Shown here: one piece after another, positions 40,092-49,357 of the stretch
How the letters are laid out: each line of letters begins with the position of its first letter
Position numbering within the stretch: the stretch's first letter is position 1
Source of the DNA: Opitutus sp. ER46
GTDB lineage: Bacteria; Verrucomicrobiota; Verrucomicrobiia; Opitutales; Opitutaceae
Length of the DNA: 64,000 nt
Direction of reading: 5' to 3'
Assembly (NCBI RefSeq): GCF_003054705.1
Contig: NZ_QAYX01000017.1
Span: forward strand, 248,001-312,000
Notes under the pieces: model-generated
Databases searched by the model: none
The model's input: only the letters and a program-made list of their open reading frames with translations
What the model was told of the DNA's origin: nothing
Program-made: the position numbers and the translations under genes

Positions 40092-41360
40092 ATGGACCGA
40101 GTTGTTGCGCATTACCTGATCGAGACGCCGCGGGATGTCGGGCAGGCGGCCGCGGCGCTGGCGGGCGAGCAGTCCTCCGGCACGTTCGTAGCCGTGCCGG
40201 GTGAGACCGAGGAGCTGAAGCAGCGGTTCGCCGCGCGGGTGGAGCGGATCACGCCGCTCGAGGACGTGGCGCAGTCCTCGCTGCCGGGAGCGCGGGGTGG
40301 CGGTGCGGTGTATCACCGGGCGGAGATCGCGGTCTCGTGGTCGATCGAGAACTTCGGCGCGAACCTGCCGACGCTCGTCTCGACCGTGCAGGGCAATCTG
40401 TACGAGCTCGCGCAGTTCTCCGGCCTGCGGCTGGTTGATCTGGAGCTGCCGCCGGGGTTCACCGCCAGGTATCGTGGGCCCCAATACGGCGTGGACGGAT
40501 GCCGCGAGCTGACCAAGGTCATGGGCCGTCCGCTGATCGGCACCATCATCAAGCCGAGCATCGGCATGACGCCGGCCCAGACGGCCGGCTTGGTTGCCAC
40601 GCTGGTCGAGGCGGGCATCGACTTCATCAAGGACGACGAGCTGATGGCGGACCCGCCGCATTCGCCGTTCGACGCCCGGGTGGATGCGATCATGCGCGTG
40701 ATCAATGCGCACGCGGAGCGCACCGGGAAGAAGGTGATGTACGCGTTCAACATCACGGACGAAGTCGAAGCCATGCGACGGCACTACGACAAGGTGGTGG
40801 CGGCGGGCGGCACGGCCGTGATGCTGAGCCTCAACAGCGTGGGGCTGACCGGCGCGAAGCAGATCTGCGACCAGGGGCAGTTGGCCATCCACGGGCACCG
40901 CAACGGCTGGGGCATGTTGAACCGGCACCCGCTGCTCGGGATGGACTTTCGCGCGTACCAGAAGCTGTGGCGGCTGGCGGGCGTCGATCAGCTCCACGTC
41001 AACGGCATCGCCAACAAGTTTTGGGAACCGGATGACTCCGTGGTGCGTTCGATCGCCGCGTGTCTCGCGCCGATGGCGGGTGGTGTGAATGGCAAGCTCC
41101 GGCCCGTGCTGCCCGTTGTGTCGTCGGGCCAGTGGGGCGGGCAGGCGCCCGAGACGTTCCGACGGACGCAGACGCTTGACCTGCTCTACATGGCGGGCGG
41201 CGGCATCATGGCGCACCCCAGCGGGGCCGGGGCGGGCGTGCGTTCGCTGCAGACGTGGTGGGCGGCGGCCGCCGAGGGCCTGACTGCGGCGGAGGCGGTG
41301 AGCCGGTATCCCGAACTCCAGCCCTCTGTGGCGAAGTTCGGTGGAGGCCGGGTGGGCTGA
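40092..41360 (+). CDS. RuBisCO-like protein (form IV), OiaX-type candidate
   Basis: This is a 422-aa homologue of the RuBisCO large subunit but not a CO2-fixing enzyme. Retained positions are Lys154 (spinach K175) in GTIIKPSIG, the metal-binding KDDE with Lys180 (K201), His269-Arg270 (H294/R295), His302 (H327) and loop-6 Lys309 (K334). Changed ones are K177 to Ser156 and W66 to Phe32. Proteins of this kind next to a DUF1537 kinase are known as OiaX, decarboxylating 3-oxo-isoapionate 4-phosphate in D-apiose breakdown; that the same reaction occurs here is inference. ATG 40092 is used; a TTG at 40083 is also in frame. The kinase follows after 26 bp. Confidence 0.88.
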   Translation: MDRVVAHYLIETPRDVGQAAAALAGEQSSGTFVAVPGETEELKQRFAARVERITPLEDVAQSSLPGARGGGAVYHRAEIAVSWSIENFGANLPTLVSTVQGNLYELAQFSGLRLVDLELPPGFTARYRGPQYGVDGCRELTKVMGRPLIGTIIKPSIGMTPAQTAGLVATLVEAGIDFIKDDELMADPPHSPFDARVDAIMRVINAHAERTGKKVMYAFNITDEVEAMRRHYDKVVAAGGTAVMLSLNSVGLTGAKQICDQGQLAIHGHRNGWGMLNRHPLLGMDFRAYQKLWRLAGVDQLHVNGIANKFWEPDDSVVRSIAACLAPMAGGVNGKLRPVLPVVSSGQWGGQAPETFRRTQTLDLLYMAGGGIMAHPSGAGAGVRSLQTWWAAAAEGLTAAEAVSRYPELQPSVAKFGGGRVG

Positions 41361-41386
41361 ACGGCTGGCGAGCCAACGAGGCGCGC

Positions 41387-42694
41387 ATGAATTCCTATCT
41401 GGCGTATTACGGCGACGACTTCACGGGCTCGACGGATGCCTTGGAGTGGCTGACGCGCGCGGGATTTCGCACCGTCCTGTTCACCGGGGTGCCGACGGCG
41501 GAGCAGTTGCGGCGCTTTGGCCAGCTCGACGCGGTGGGTGTGGCCGGTTGCACCCGGGCGCTGGCGCCGGGCGCGATGGCGGCGGAGCTTCAGCCGGCTT
41601 TCGCGGCGTTGCGTGCGCTGGGCGCCGCGCACGTGCACTACAAGGTGTGCTCGACCTTTGATTCGGCGCCCCACGTGGGAAGCATTGGCCGGGCGATCGA
41701 GCTGGGGCGCGCCGCCTTTGGCGGGCCGTTCGTGCCGCTGGTTGTGGGGGCGCCAGCGCTGGGACGTTATTGCGTGTTCGGAAACCTGTTCGCGCGCTTC
41801 GGCATTGGGAGTGCGGGGGCGGTCCATCGGCTCGATCGGCACCCGGCGATGCGCCGCCATCCAGTTACGCCGGCCGACGAAAGCGATCTGCGGCTGCATC
41901 TGGCGCGGCAGACCGGTTTGCCCGTGGGCCTCTTCGATGTTCTCGCGCAGGAGCTGGAGCCGGCGCGCCGTGACGCTGAACTGGCCCGGCTGGTCAGCGA
42001 AGGGGCCGAGATTGTCCTGTTCGATGTGATGGAGCCGGCTCATCTCGAGCATATCGGCGCGCTGCTGGGCCCCCTGGGCGAAGGCGATCGCCCGCTATTC
42101 TCCGTTGGCTCGTCCGCGATCGAGATGGCGCTCGGTGGATACGCTCAGCAGACGGGGCGCGTGACGCCGCGCTCGACGTGGGCGGAGGTCGGCGCCGTAT
42201 CCTCGTTGTTGGTGGTGTCCGGCAGTTGCTCACCCGTTTCGGTGCGCCAGATTGCCTGGGCGGCGAACCATGGTTTTGCAGAGGTCGGGCTCGCACCGGA
42301 TGCGGACGAGGCTGAAGTGACGGCGGCGATCGCGACGGCGACGGCGCATCGGCGGGAGGGCCGTCATATCGTCGTGCATACGCGGCCCGATCGGATCGTG
42401 GCGGCGCCGGTGCGGCCGGAGTGCGTCGGCGCGATGCTCGGTCGCGTGGCGAAGGCGGTGCTCGGCGCGACGCGCGGCAAGCGCCTGTTGATCGCCGGTG
42501 GCGACACCTCGAGCTACACGGCGCGGACGTTGGGCATCGAGGCGGTGGAGATGATTGCGCCGCTCGCCCCCGGCGCCCCGCTGTGCCGGGCCCATGCGGC
42601 CGCTGCCCCGATCGACGGGCTCGAGGTGAATTTCAAGGGCGGCCAAGTCGGCGCGGAGGACTATTTCGGCGCGGTCGCGCGTGGCGCGCTGTGA
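41387..42694 (+). CDS. DUF1537 four-carbon/sugar-acid kinase (OiaK/OtnK-like)
   Basis: This is a 435-aa ATP-dependent kinase of the DUF1537 family. The N-terminal substrate domain has the signature YGDDFTGSTDALEW (residues 8-21). The C-terminal nucleotide domain has AGGDTSSYTARTLG and VNFKGGQVGAEDYF. Members phosphorylate acid sugars such as erythronate, threonate, 3-oxo-tetronate and 3-oxo-isoapionate. Pairing with a RuBisCO-like protein immediately upstream points to a 3-oxo sugar acid whose 4-phosphate is then decarboxylated. No OtnC aldolase, OtnI isomerase or PdxA2 is nearby, which argues against the tetronate pathways. Confidence 0.88.
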   Translation: MNSYLAYYGDDFTGSTDALEWLTRAGFRTVLFTGVPTAEQLRRFGQLDAVGVAGCTRALAPGAMAAELQPAFAALRALGAAHVHYKVCSTFDSAPHVGSIGRAIELGRAAFGGPFVPLVVGAPALGRYCVFGNLFARFGIGSAGAVHRLDRHPAMRRHPVTPADESDLRLHLARQTGLPVGLFDVLAQELEPARRDAELARLVSEGAEIVLFDVMEPAHLEHIGALLGPLGEGDRPLFSVGSSAIEMALGGYAQQTGRVTPRSTWAEVGAVSSLLVVSGSCSPVSVRQIAWAANHGFAEVGLAPDADEAEVTAAIATATAHRREGRHIVVHTRPDRIVAAPVRPECVGAMLGRVAKAVLGATRGKRLLIAGGDTSSYTARTLGIEAVEMIAPLAPGAPLCRAHAAAAPIDGLEVNFKGGQVGAEDYFGAVARGAL

Positions 42695-42761
42695 ACGCGG
42701 CCCATCCCTTGCGTCGCTCGAATCGGTCTCACCGCCCTGTAGTCCTTCTTCTGTTACTGTC

Positions 42762-43424
42762 ATGCCCCTCAAAACCCTCGGTCTCATTCATACTTCGGCG
42801 ACGCTCGTTCCGGTCTTCGCGCAACTTTGCAGGGCGAAGCTGCCTGGCGTGGCCACGTTCAACATCGTTGACGACAGCCTGGTGCGCGCGATCGGCGCGC
42901 GCGGTGCGCTGACGGCCGATATTGCCCGTCGGGTCGGCGCGTACATCACGTCCGCGGAGGCGGGGGGGGCGGATCAGATCCTGGTGACCTGCTCATCGAT
43001 CGGGCCGGCGGTCGAGGCCTCTGCCGCGTTCTGTGGTGTGCCGGTCCTGCGCGTCGACCAGCCTATGAGTGATCAGGCCGTGCGGACGGGGCGGCGTATC
43101 GGGGTGATTGCGACGCTGCCGACGACGCTGAATCCGACGTCGGACCTCGTGCGCCGGCGCGCGGCCCTGGCAGGGCGGGAAATCGAGCTGCAGTCGCGAC
43201 TGTGCGAGGGGGCTTTCGAGGCGCTGATGAGTGGCGATGCGGCAAAGCATGATGCGATGGTGGCGGACGCGCTGCGGCAGTTGTCGCGGCAGGTGGATGT
43301 GATTCTCCTGGCGCAAGCGTCGATGGCCCGCGTGGTGGAGACGCTGGCGGAGTCGGATCGCCGGGTGCCGATTCTGGCGAGCCCGGGCATCGCGATCGAC
43401 TTTCTGGCCGCACACATCGCCTGA
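42762..43424 (+). CDS. Asp/Glu racemase-superfamily protein with a single catalytic Cys
   Basis: This is a 220-aa two-domain protein of the Asp/Glu/hydantoin racemase superfamily, which includes racemases, maleate isomerase and arylmalonate decarboxylase. The first-half cysteine is present (Cys77 in ILVTCSSIGP). At the second-half position, where racemases have Cys in a GCTH-like motif, it reads LLAQASMAR (about 183-190), so the second cysteine is missing. A two-base racemase mechanism is therefore unlikely, and a one-sided reaction such as isomerisation, lactone opening or decarboxylation is more likely. It lies 67 bp after the DUF1537 kinase and should belong to the same pathway. Substrate unknown. 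Confidence 0.8.
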   Translation: MPLKTLGLIHTSATLVPVFAQLCRAKLPGVATFNIVDDSLVRAIGARGALTADIARRVGAYITSAEAGGADQILVTCSSIGPAVEASAAFCGVPVLRVDQPMSDQAVRTGRRIGVIATLPTTLNPTSDLVRRRAALAGREIELQSRLCEGAFEALMSGDAAKHDAMVADALRQLSRQVDVILLAQASMARVVETLAESDRRVPILASPGIAIDFLAAHIA

Positions 43425-43532
43425 GGACTAAGGAAAGGTTTCTCCGATCGGAAGGGGCGCGCGCAACTCCGACCGGCGGAGCCCCGGAGTGGCCCGGGGG
43501 GCAACGTTTGGCGCGCGCCTGGACTTTACCCC

Positions 43533-44843
43533 GTGACTGCTGAAATAACCCCGCAAAACCCGGCGACCGCGCCGGACATCATTCGTTGGCGCAAGGCGTG
43601 CCTTTACGTCGTGCCTTGGGCGCTTGTCGCGGTGGCGGCGGGCGTGATCTCCTGTCGCGTCGGGCTATGGCAGGGCGGTGCCGTGGTTGCGAGTGTGGCG
43701 CTCGCGCTTGGGCTCGGGGCGATGCCGGCGACGCGCGGCTTTCAGTTTACCGGGTGGATCGTTGCGGCCGTGACGGCCAGCATGTGTTTCCCGTCGGCGT
43801 TCCTGCACTGGGGAAGTTTCGATCTGCGGAACAAGTGGGTTATCCTGCTCGTGGTGCAGTTGGTGATGTTCGGAATGGGCACGCAGATGAGCCTTGCGGA
43901 TTTCAAGGGCGTGGCGAAGACCCCGCGCGGCGTGCTCGTGGGCATTGTGTGCCATTTCTCGATCATGCCGCTGGTAGGCGTGGCGTTGACGAAGGTCTTC
44001 GCGTTTCCGCCGGAGATTGCGGCCGGCATCATCCTGATCGGCTCCTGCTCGAGCGGGCTGGCGTCGAACGTGATGGCCTATCTCGCGGGTGCGAACCTCG
44101 TGCTTTCGGTGACGGTGACGGCGATCACGACGCTGGTGGCGCCGTTCATGACCCCGCTGTTGATGAAGCTCTTCGCGGGGACGCTCGTGGAGGTGAAGTT
44201 CGTCAACATGATGATGGAGATCATCAAGATCGTGATTGTGCCGATCGGGGCGGCGTTGCTGCACGACTACCTGAAAACGGCCTCGGCGACCGGACGGCGG
44301 TGGGTGCATGTGATCGCGGTGGCGGCGGCGCTTTGGCTCGCGATGCTGGCGTTGGGTGGGTGGGGCTGGGTGGCGGGGCAGGTGGGCGAGTCGGCGCGGC
44401 TGGTTATCGGGACGTTGGGATTCTTCCTGGCGGCGGTGCTCGTGGGGCTCCTCTATCACGTCGCCGTGCGGCGCTGGCCGGCGATTGGGCGCAAGATGCC
44501 GCTCGGGTCGATGGCGGGAATTGTGTATTTCACGGCGGTGACGACTGCGGCGGGCCGGGACAACCTGCTGCAGATCGGGGCGCTGCTGTTCGTTGCGGCG
44601 GCGTTGCACAACGCGGCGGGCTACTTTTTCGGCTACTGGCTGAGCCGCGGCGCGGGCCTCGACAAGAACTCGGCGCGGTCGGTCGCCTTCGAAGTGGGGC
44701 TGCAGAACGGCGGCATGGCATCCGGCCTCGCGGGGTCGATGGGCAAGCTCGCGACCGTGGGTCTCGCCGCCGCGATCTTCAGTCCCTGGATGAACATCTC
44801 CGGCTCAATCCTCGCCAACTACTGGCGCCGCCGCAAAGCCTAG
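43533..44843 (+). CDS. BASS (bile acid:sodium symporter)-family transporter
   Basis: This is a 436-aa membrane protein with about ten helices. The conserved sodium-site crossover regions are visible: IGSCSSGLASNVMAYLAGANL followed by SVTVTAITTLVAPF (first broken helix), and FEVGLQNGGMASGLA (second). The N-terminus has an extra 60-90 residues with two helices. BASS proteins take up organic anions such as bile acids, pyruvate, pantothenate and ketoacids with sodium. In this position, after a sugar-acid kinase and RuBisCO-like enzyme, import of a sugar acid is the obvious hypothesis. GTG 43533 starts the frame; the 108-bp gap before it contains the palindrome TCCGATCGGA (43443-43452) and a short GC hairpin. 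Confidence 0.87.
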   Translation: MTAEITPQNPATAPDIIRWRKACLYVVPWALVAVAAGVISCRVGLWQGGAVVASVALALGLGAMPATRGFQFTGWIVAAVTASMCFPSAFLHWGSFDLRNKWVILLVVQLVMFGMGTQMSLADFKGVAKTPRGVLVGIVCHFSIMPLVGVALTKVFAFPPEIAAGIILIGSCSSGLASNVMAYLAGANLVLSVTVTAITTLVAPFMTPLLMKLFAGTLVEVKFVNMMMEIIKIVIVPIGAALLHDYLKTASATGRRWVHVIAVAAALWLAMLALGGWGWVAGQVGESARLVIGTLGFFLAAVLVGLLYHVAVRRWPAIGRKMPLGSMAGIVYFTAVTTAAGRDNLLQIGALLFVAAALHNAAGYFFGYWLSRGAGLDKNSARSVAFEVGLQNGGMASGLAGSMGKLATVGLAAAIFSPWMNISGSILANYWRRRKA

Positions 44844-44877
44844 CGCCCGCGTGAGGAAACCGCCTGGAGCCACCAAG

Positions 44878-45063
44878 AGGGACAGGCCTCAATCAATCAG
44901 GGGACAGGCCCAAAATCGGGCACCCTAGGAACCAATCAGGAGACAGGCCCAAAACCGGGCACCCTAGCAGTTACTAGCAGCTAACTGGGGACAGACCCTC
45001 TTTACCACGGGGCCAAAACAGGGGCCAGACCTATCTGGCCTATGCCGAAACAGGGGACAGGCC
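44878..45063. repeat. Left repeat cluster, GGGGACAGGCC family (6 copies)
   Basis: Copies are at 44878-44888, 44901-44911, 44940-44950, 44988-44998, 45021-45031 and 45053-45063, with G/A and A/C variation at single positions. Two of them are part of a 34-bp tandem unit (44895-44928 and 44934-44967) that starts AATCAGG and ends GGGCACCCTAG, with two mismatches between copies. The remainder of the 487-bp gap 44844-45330 contains no gene. Confidence 0.75.
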
Positions 45064-45330
45064 TTCATTGCTGGAGGTAGCGGTGCTTGCCAAGGTCAGA
45101 CCCTATGGCGCTGGTGGTGAGAAGCTGGAAAGAAGAACTAGGGGACCAGAAATACTCTTGGATGGGGGGCGTCGGTCGCGGTTTATGGCGATATTGTAGG
45201 CGATGTCTCTGCGACGGGAGTAGCCGATATGAGGTAGTCGCTGCGAAGTAGATGTATTTCGTGGGATATTGAAATGCTGATAGTGGTAATAAAAGATTGT
45301 CGAAGAGAAATAAAAAAGCATAGTGGCGTC

Positions 45331-46317
45331 ATGGCTCGAAACCGGATCAAAGTCTCGGCGCGGCAGCAGGGAGCGATCTATCACCTGATGAGTCGGTCGG
45401 TGAACGGGGAACTCAGGCTGGAGGAGGATGGGCAGGAGTACCTGCGGCAATTGGTGTGGCGGATGGCGGAGTTTACGGGGATTCGGATCATCGCGTATGC
45501 GATCATGGACAACCATTACCACGTGGTGGTGTTCGTCCCGCACTGGGAGCCGTTGTCGGATGCGGAGCTGCTCCGCCGTCACGCATGTCTGTATCCCCAG
45601 CCTACGAAGCTGCAGGTGGCGAAGTTGGCGGAGATCAAGGCGCAGATGCCGGAGAACGGGCCGAAGGCGGTGGCGTGGCGGGCTGCGATACAGCGGCAGA
45701 TGAATGACATCTCGTCGTTCATGAAGCTGATCAAGGAGCGCTTCGCGATGCGGTACAACCGGCAGCACGAGCGTTTTGGCCCAGTGTGGTGTGGACGCTT
45801 CAAGAGCGTCCTGGTCGAGGACAAACCGCACTTGCTGCAGATATTGGGACTGTACGTGGATCTGAACCCGGTGCGTGCCGGGATCGTGGAGGATCCGAAG
45901 GATTATCGGTTCTGTGGGTACGCCGAGGCGGTGGCGGGAGGGAAGAAGGCGCAGGAGGGCATACGTTTTCTCGTAGGCGGCGACACGTGGGAGGAGACGC
46001 ACAGCGCGTACCGGCGACTGCTGTTTGCGACCGGCGGAACGGAGCGGCCGGGAAAAGCATCGATTTCAGCAGAGCGGGTGAGGGAGGTGCTCGCGAATGG
46101 CGGACGCCTACCGCTGGCGGTGGTGTTACGTTGTCGAATTCGTTACTTCAGCGACGGCACGGTACTGGGAAGCAGAGCTTTCGTTGAGTCGCACCTGGCT
46201 GCCTACCGCCAACGTACCGGTATGGGAAAGCGCATGGCGCCGCGTTCCCTCCCCGCGGTGACCGATTGGGGCGACATCGCCGGCCTGCGCGGCTCACGGG
46301 GCCCAATCTTCTGTTAA
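45331..46317 (+). CDS. REP-associated tyrosine transposase (RAYT, Y1_Tnp)
   Basis: This is a 328-aa protein of the IS200/REP-associated transposase family, single-strand endonucleases that use a catalytic tyrosine. It begins with the typical MARNRIKVSARQQGAIYHLM and has the metal-binding His62-Tyr-His64 in MDNHYHVVV. The likely catalytic Tyr142 is in RFAMRYNRQH, followed by the conserved GPVWCGRFKSVLVED. About 110 extra C-terminal residues are seen in larger RAYT proteins. ATG 45331 is preferred over an in-frame ATG at 45274 since homologues start at MAR. The reading frame is intact, so it may be active. It processes the surrounding GGGGACAG repeats, by analogy with E. coli TnpA-REP. Confidence 0.9.
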   Translation: MARNRIKVSARQQGAIYHLMSRSVNGELRLEEDGQEYLRQLVWRMAEFTGIRIIAYAIMDNHYHVVVFVPHWEPLSDAELLRRHACLYPQPTKLQVAKLAEIKAQMPENGPKAVAWRAAIQRQMNDISSFMKLIKERFAMRYNRQHERFGPVWCGRFKSVLVEDKPHLLQILGLYVDLNPVRAGIVEDPKDYRFCGYAEAVAGGKKAQEGIRFLVGGDTWEETHSAYRRLLFATGGTERPGKASISAERVREVLANGGRLPLAVVLRCRIRYFSDGTVLGSRAFVESHLAAYRQRTGMGKRMAPRSLPAVTDWGDIAGLRGSRGPIFC

Positions 46318-46588
46318 GGGGGGAATGGGGGACTTCCGCTGATTTCTGTGGGTCGTAGCGGTGTTCCAATTCGCGCCGAGCGCGCCGTGCGCGGCGCCAC
46401 GGCATGTTCGCGACGACCTGCGACAATGTCGCCATGTGCTATTCCCCCGGTCTGTAGGCGATGAGGTATGGCGCGCCGGATTTGTGCCTTTGGCCTGAAT
46501 TCTGGATTCTTGGTGCCGCCCCGACCTCGTTAACGAGTCAGACGGTGCGTAAAGGTTCATCCCAAACGCTTAGTGGCGATCGCACGAA

Positions 46589-46765
46589 GCCTGTCCCCTG
46601 AACACAGTCGCTACGAGTCCCCGAAATAAGGACTGTCCCCACATTCCTACGCCATGAAGGCTGGCAGGAAGAATCGGAAGGGTCTGTCCCCCTGAGCTCT
46701 TTTGATGAGCGAGAGAGGACTGTCCCTCGAGGCTGCGAGGAGGGGGCCGGGGGCCTGTCCCCTGA
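46589..46765. repeat. Right repeat cluster, inverted GGCCTGTCCCC family (5 copies)
   Basis: Copies are at 46589-46599, 46630-46640, 46681-46693, 46717-46727 and 46752-46762, several followed by TGA. Their orientation is opposite to the left cluster. The 552-bp gap 46318-46869 otherwise shows nothing recognisable. The cluster ends about 100 bp before the GlgX start. Confidence 0.72.
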
Positions 46766-46869
46766 GAAGGGATCGGGAGGGGATTGGGGCGGAAGGGCGG
46801 GAAAAATCGGGGGCAGAAAGGGGGACGGGCCCCATGGCGGGGGCTCGGGGGCGGTTGGTACGCTGGCGC

Positions 46870-49200
<2,331 letters not shown>

Positions 49201-49357
49201 CGCCGCCTCCCGGGGCCGGGGCCCCCTGGCCCCCACGCGTCGCCTCGTTTTGGAGTTCGGCCGAACCGCGGCGGGCAAAGTCTGTCATTCACGCCTGCCG
49301 CGCCCGCCACACCCGGTGCGGCGCCGCCCGTCGCCCGCGCCTGACCGAATCCGTACC

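Larger units (their letters stand above)
44878..46765 (+). mobile_element. RAYT transposase unit with flanking opposed repeat clusters
   Basis: A RAYT gene is bracketed by two clusters of one short repeat family. On the left (44878-45063) six copies read GGGGACAGGCC or close variants; on the right (46589-46765) five copies read the reverse complement, GGCCTGTCCCC-like. Such gene-plus-repeat units are the autonomous form of REP elements. The segment between 45104 and 45330, just before the gene, is visibly A/T-richer than its surroundings. No target-site duplication was identified. The unit separates the sugar-acid cassette from the glycogen genes. Confidence 0.65.

Noticed and set aside
40092-41360. 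RuBisCO large subunit for CO2 fixation
   Set aside because: K177 and W66 are replaced, and there is no small subunit, phosphoribulokinase or carboxysome gene nearby.
44895-44967. Two 34-bp repeats considered as a minimal CRISPR
   Set aside because: There are only two units separated by 5 bp, no spacers of usual size, and no cas gene; they belong to the RAYT repeat family.
46318-46588. Possible second transposase or gene between the RAYT gene and GlgX
   Set aside because: Only short frames without domain signatures or ribosome-binding sites are present.
46702-46869. N-terminal extension of GlgX from an upstream ATG
   Set aside because: The extension is encoded by the RAYT right-hand repeats and has repeat-derived, Gly/Arg-rich sequence without CBM48 character.
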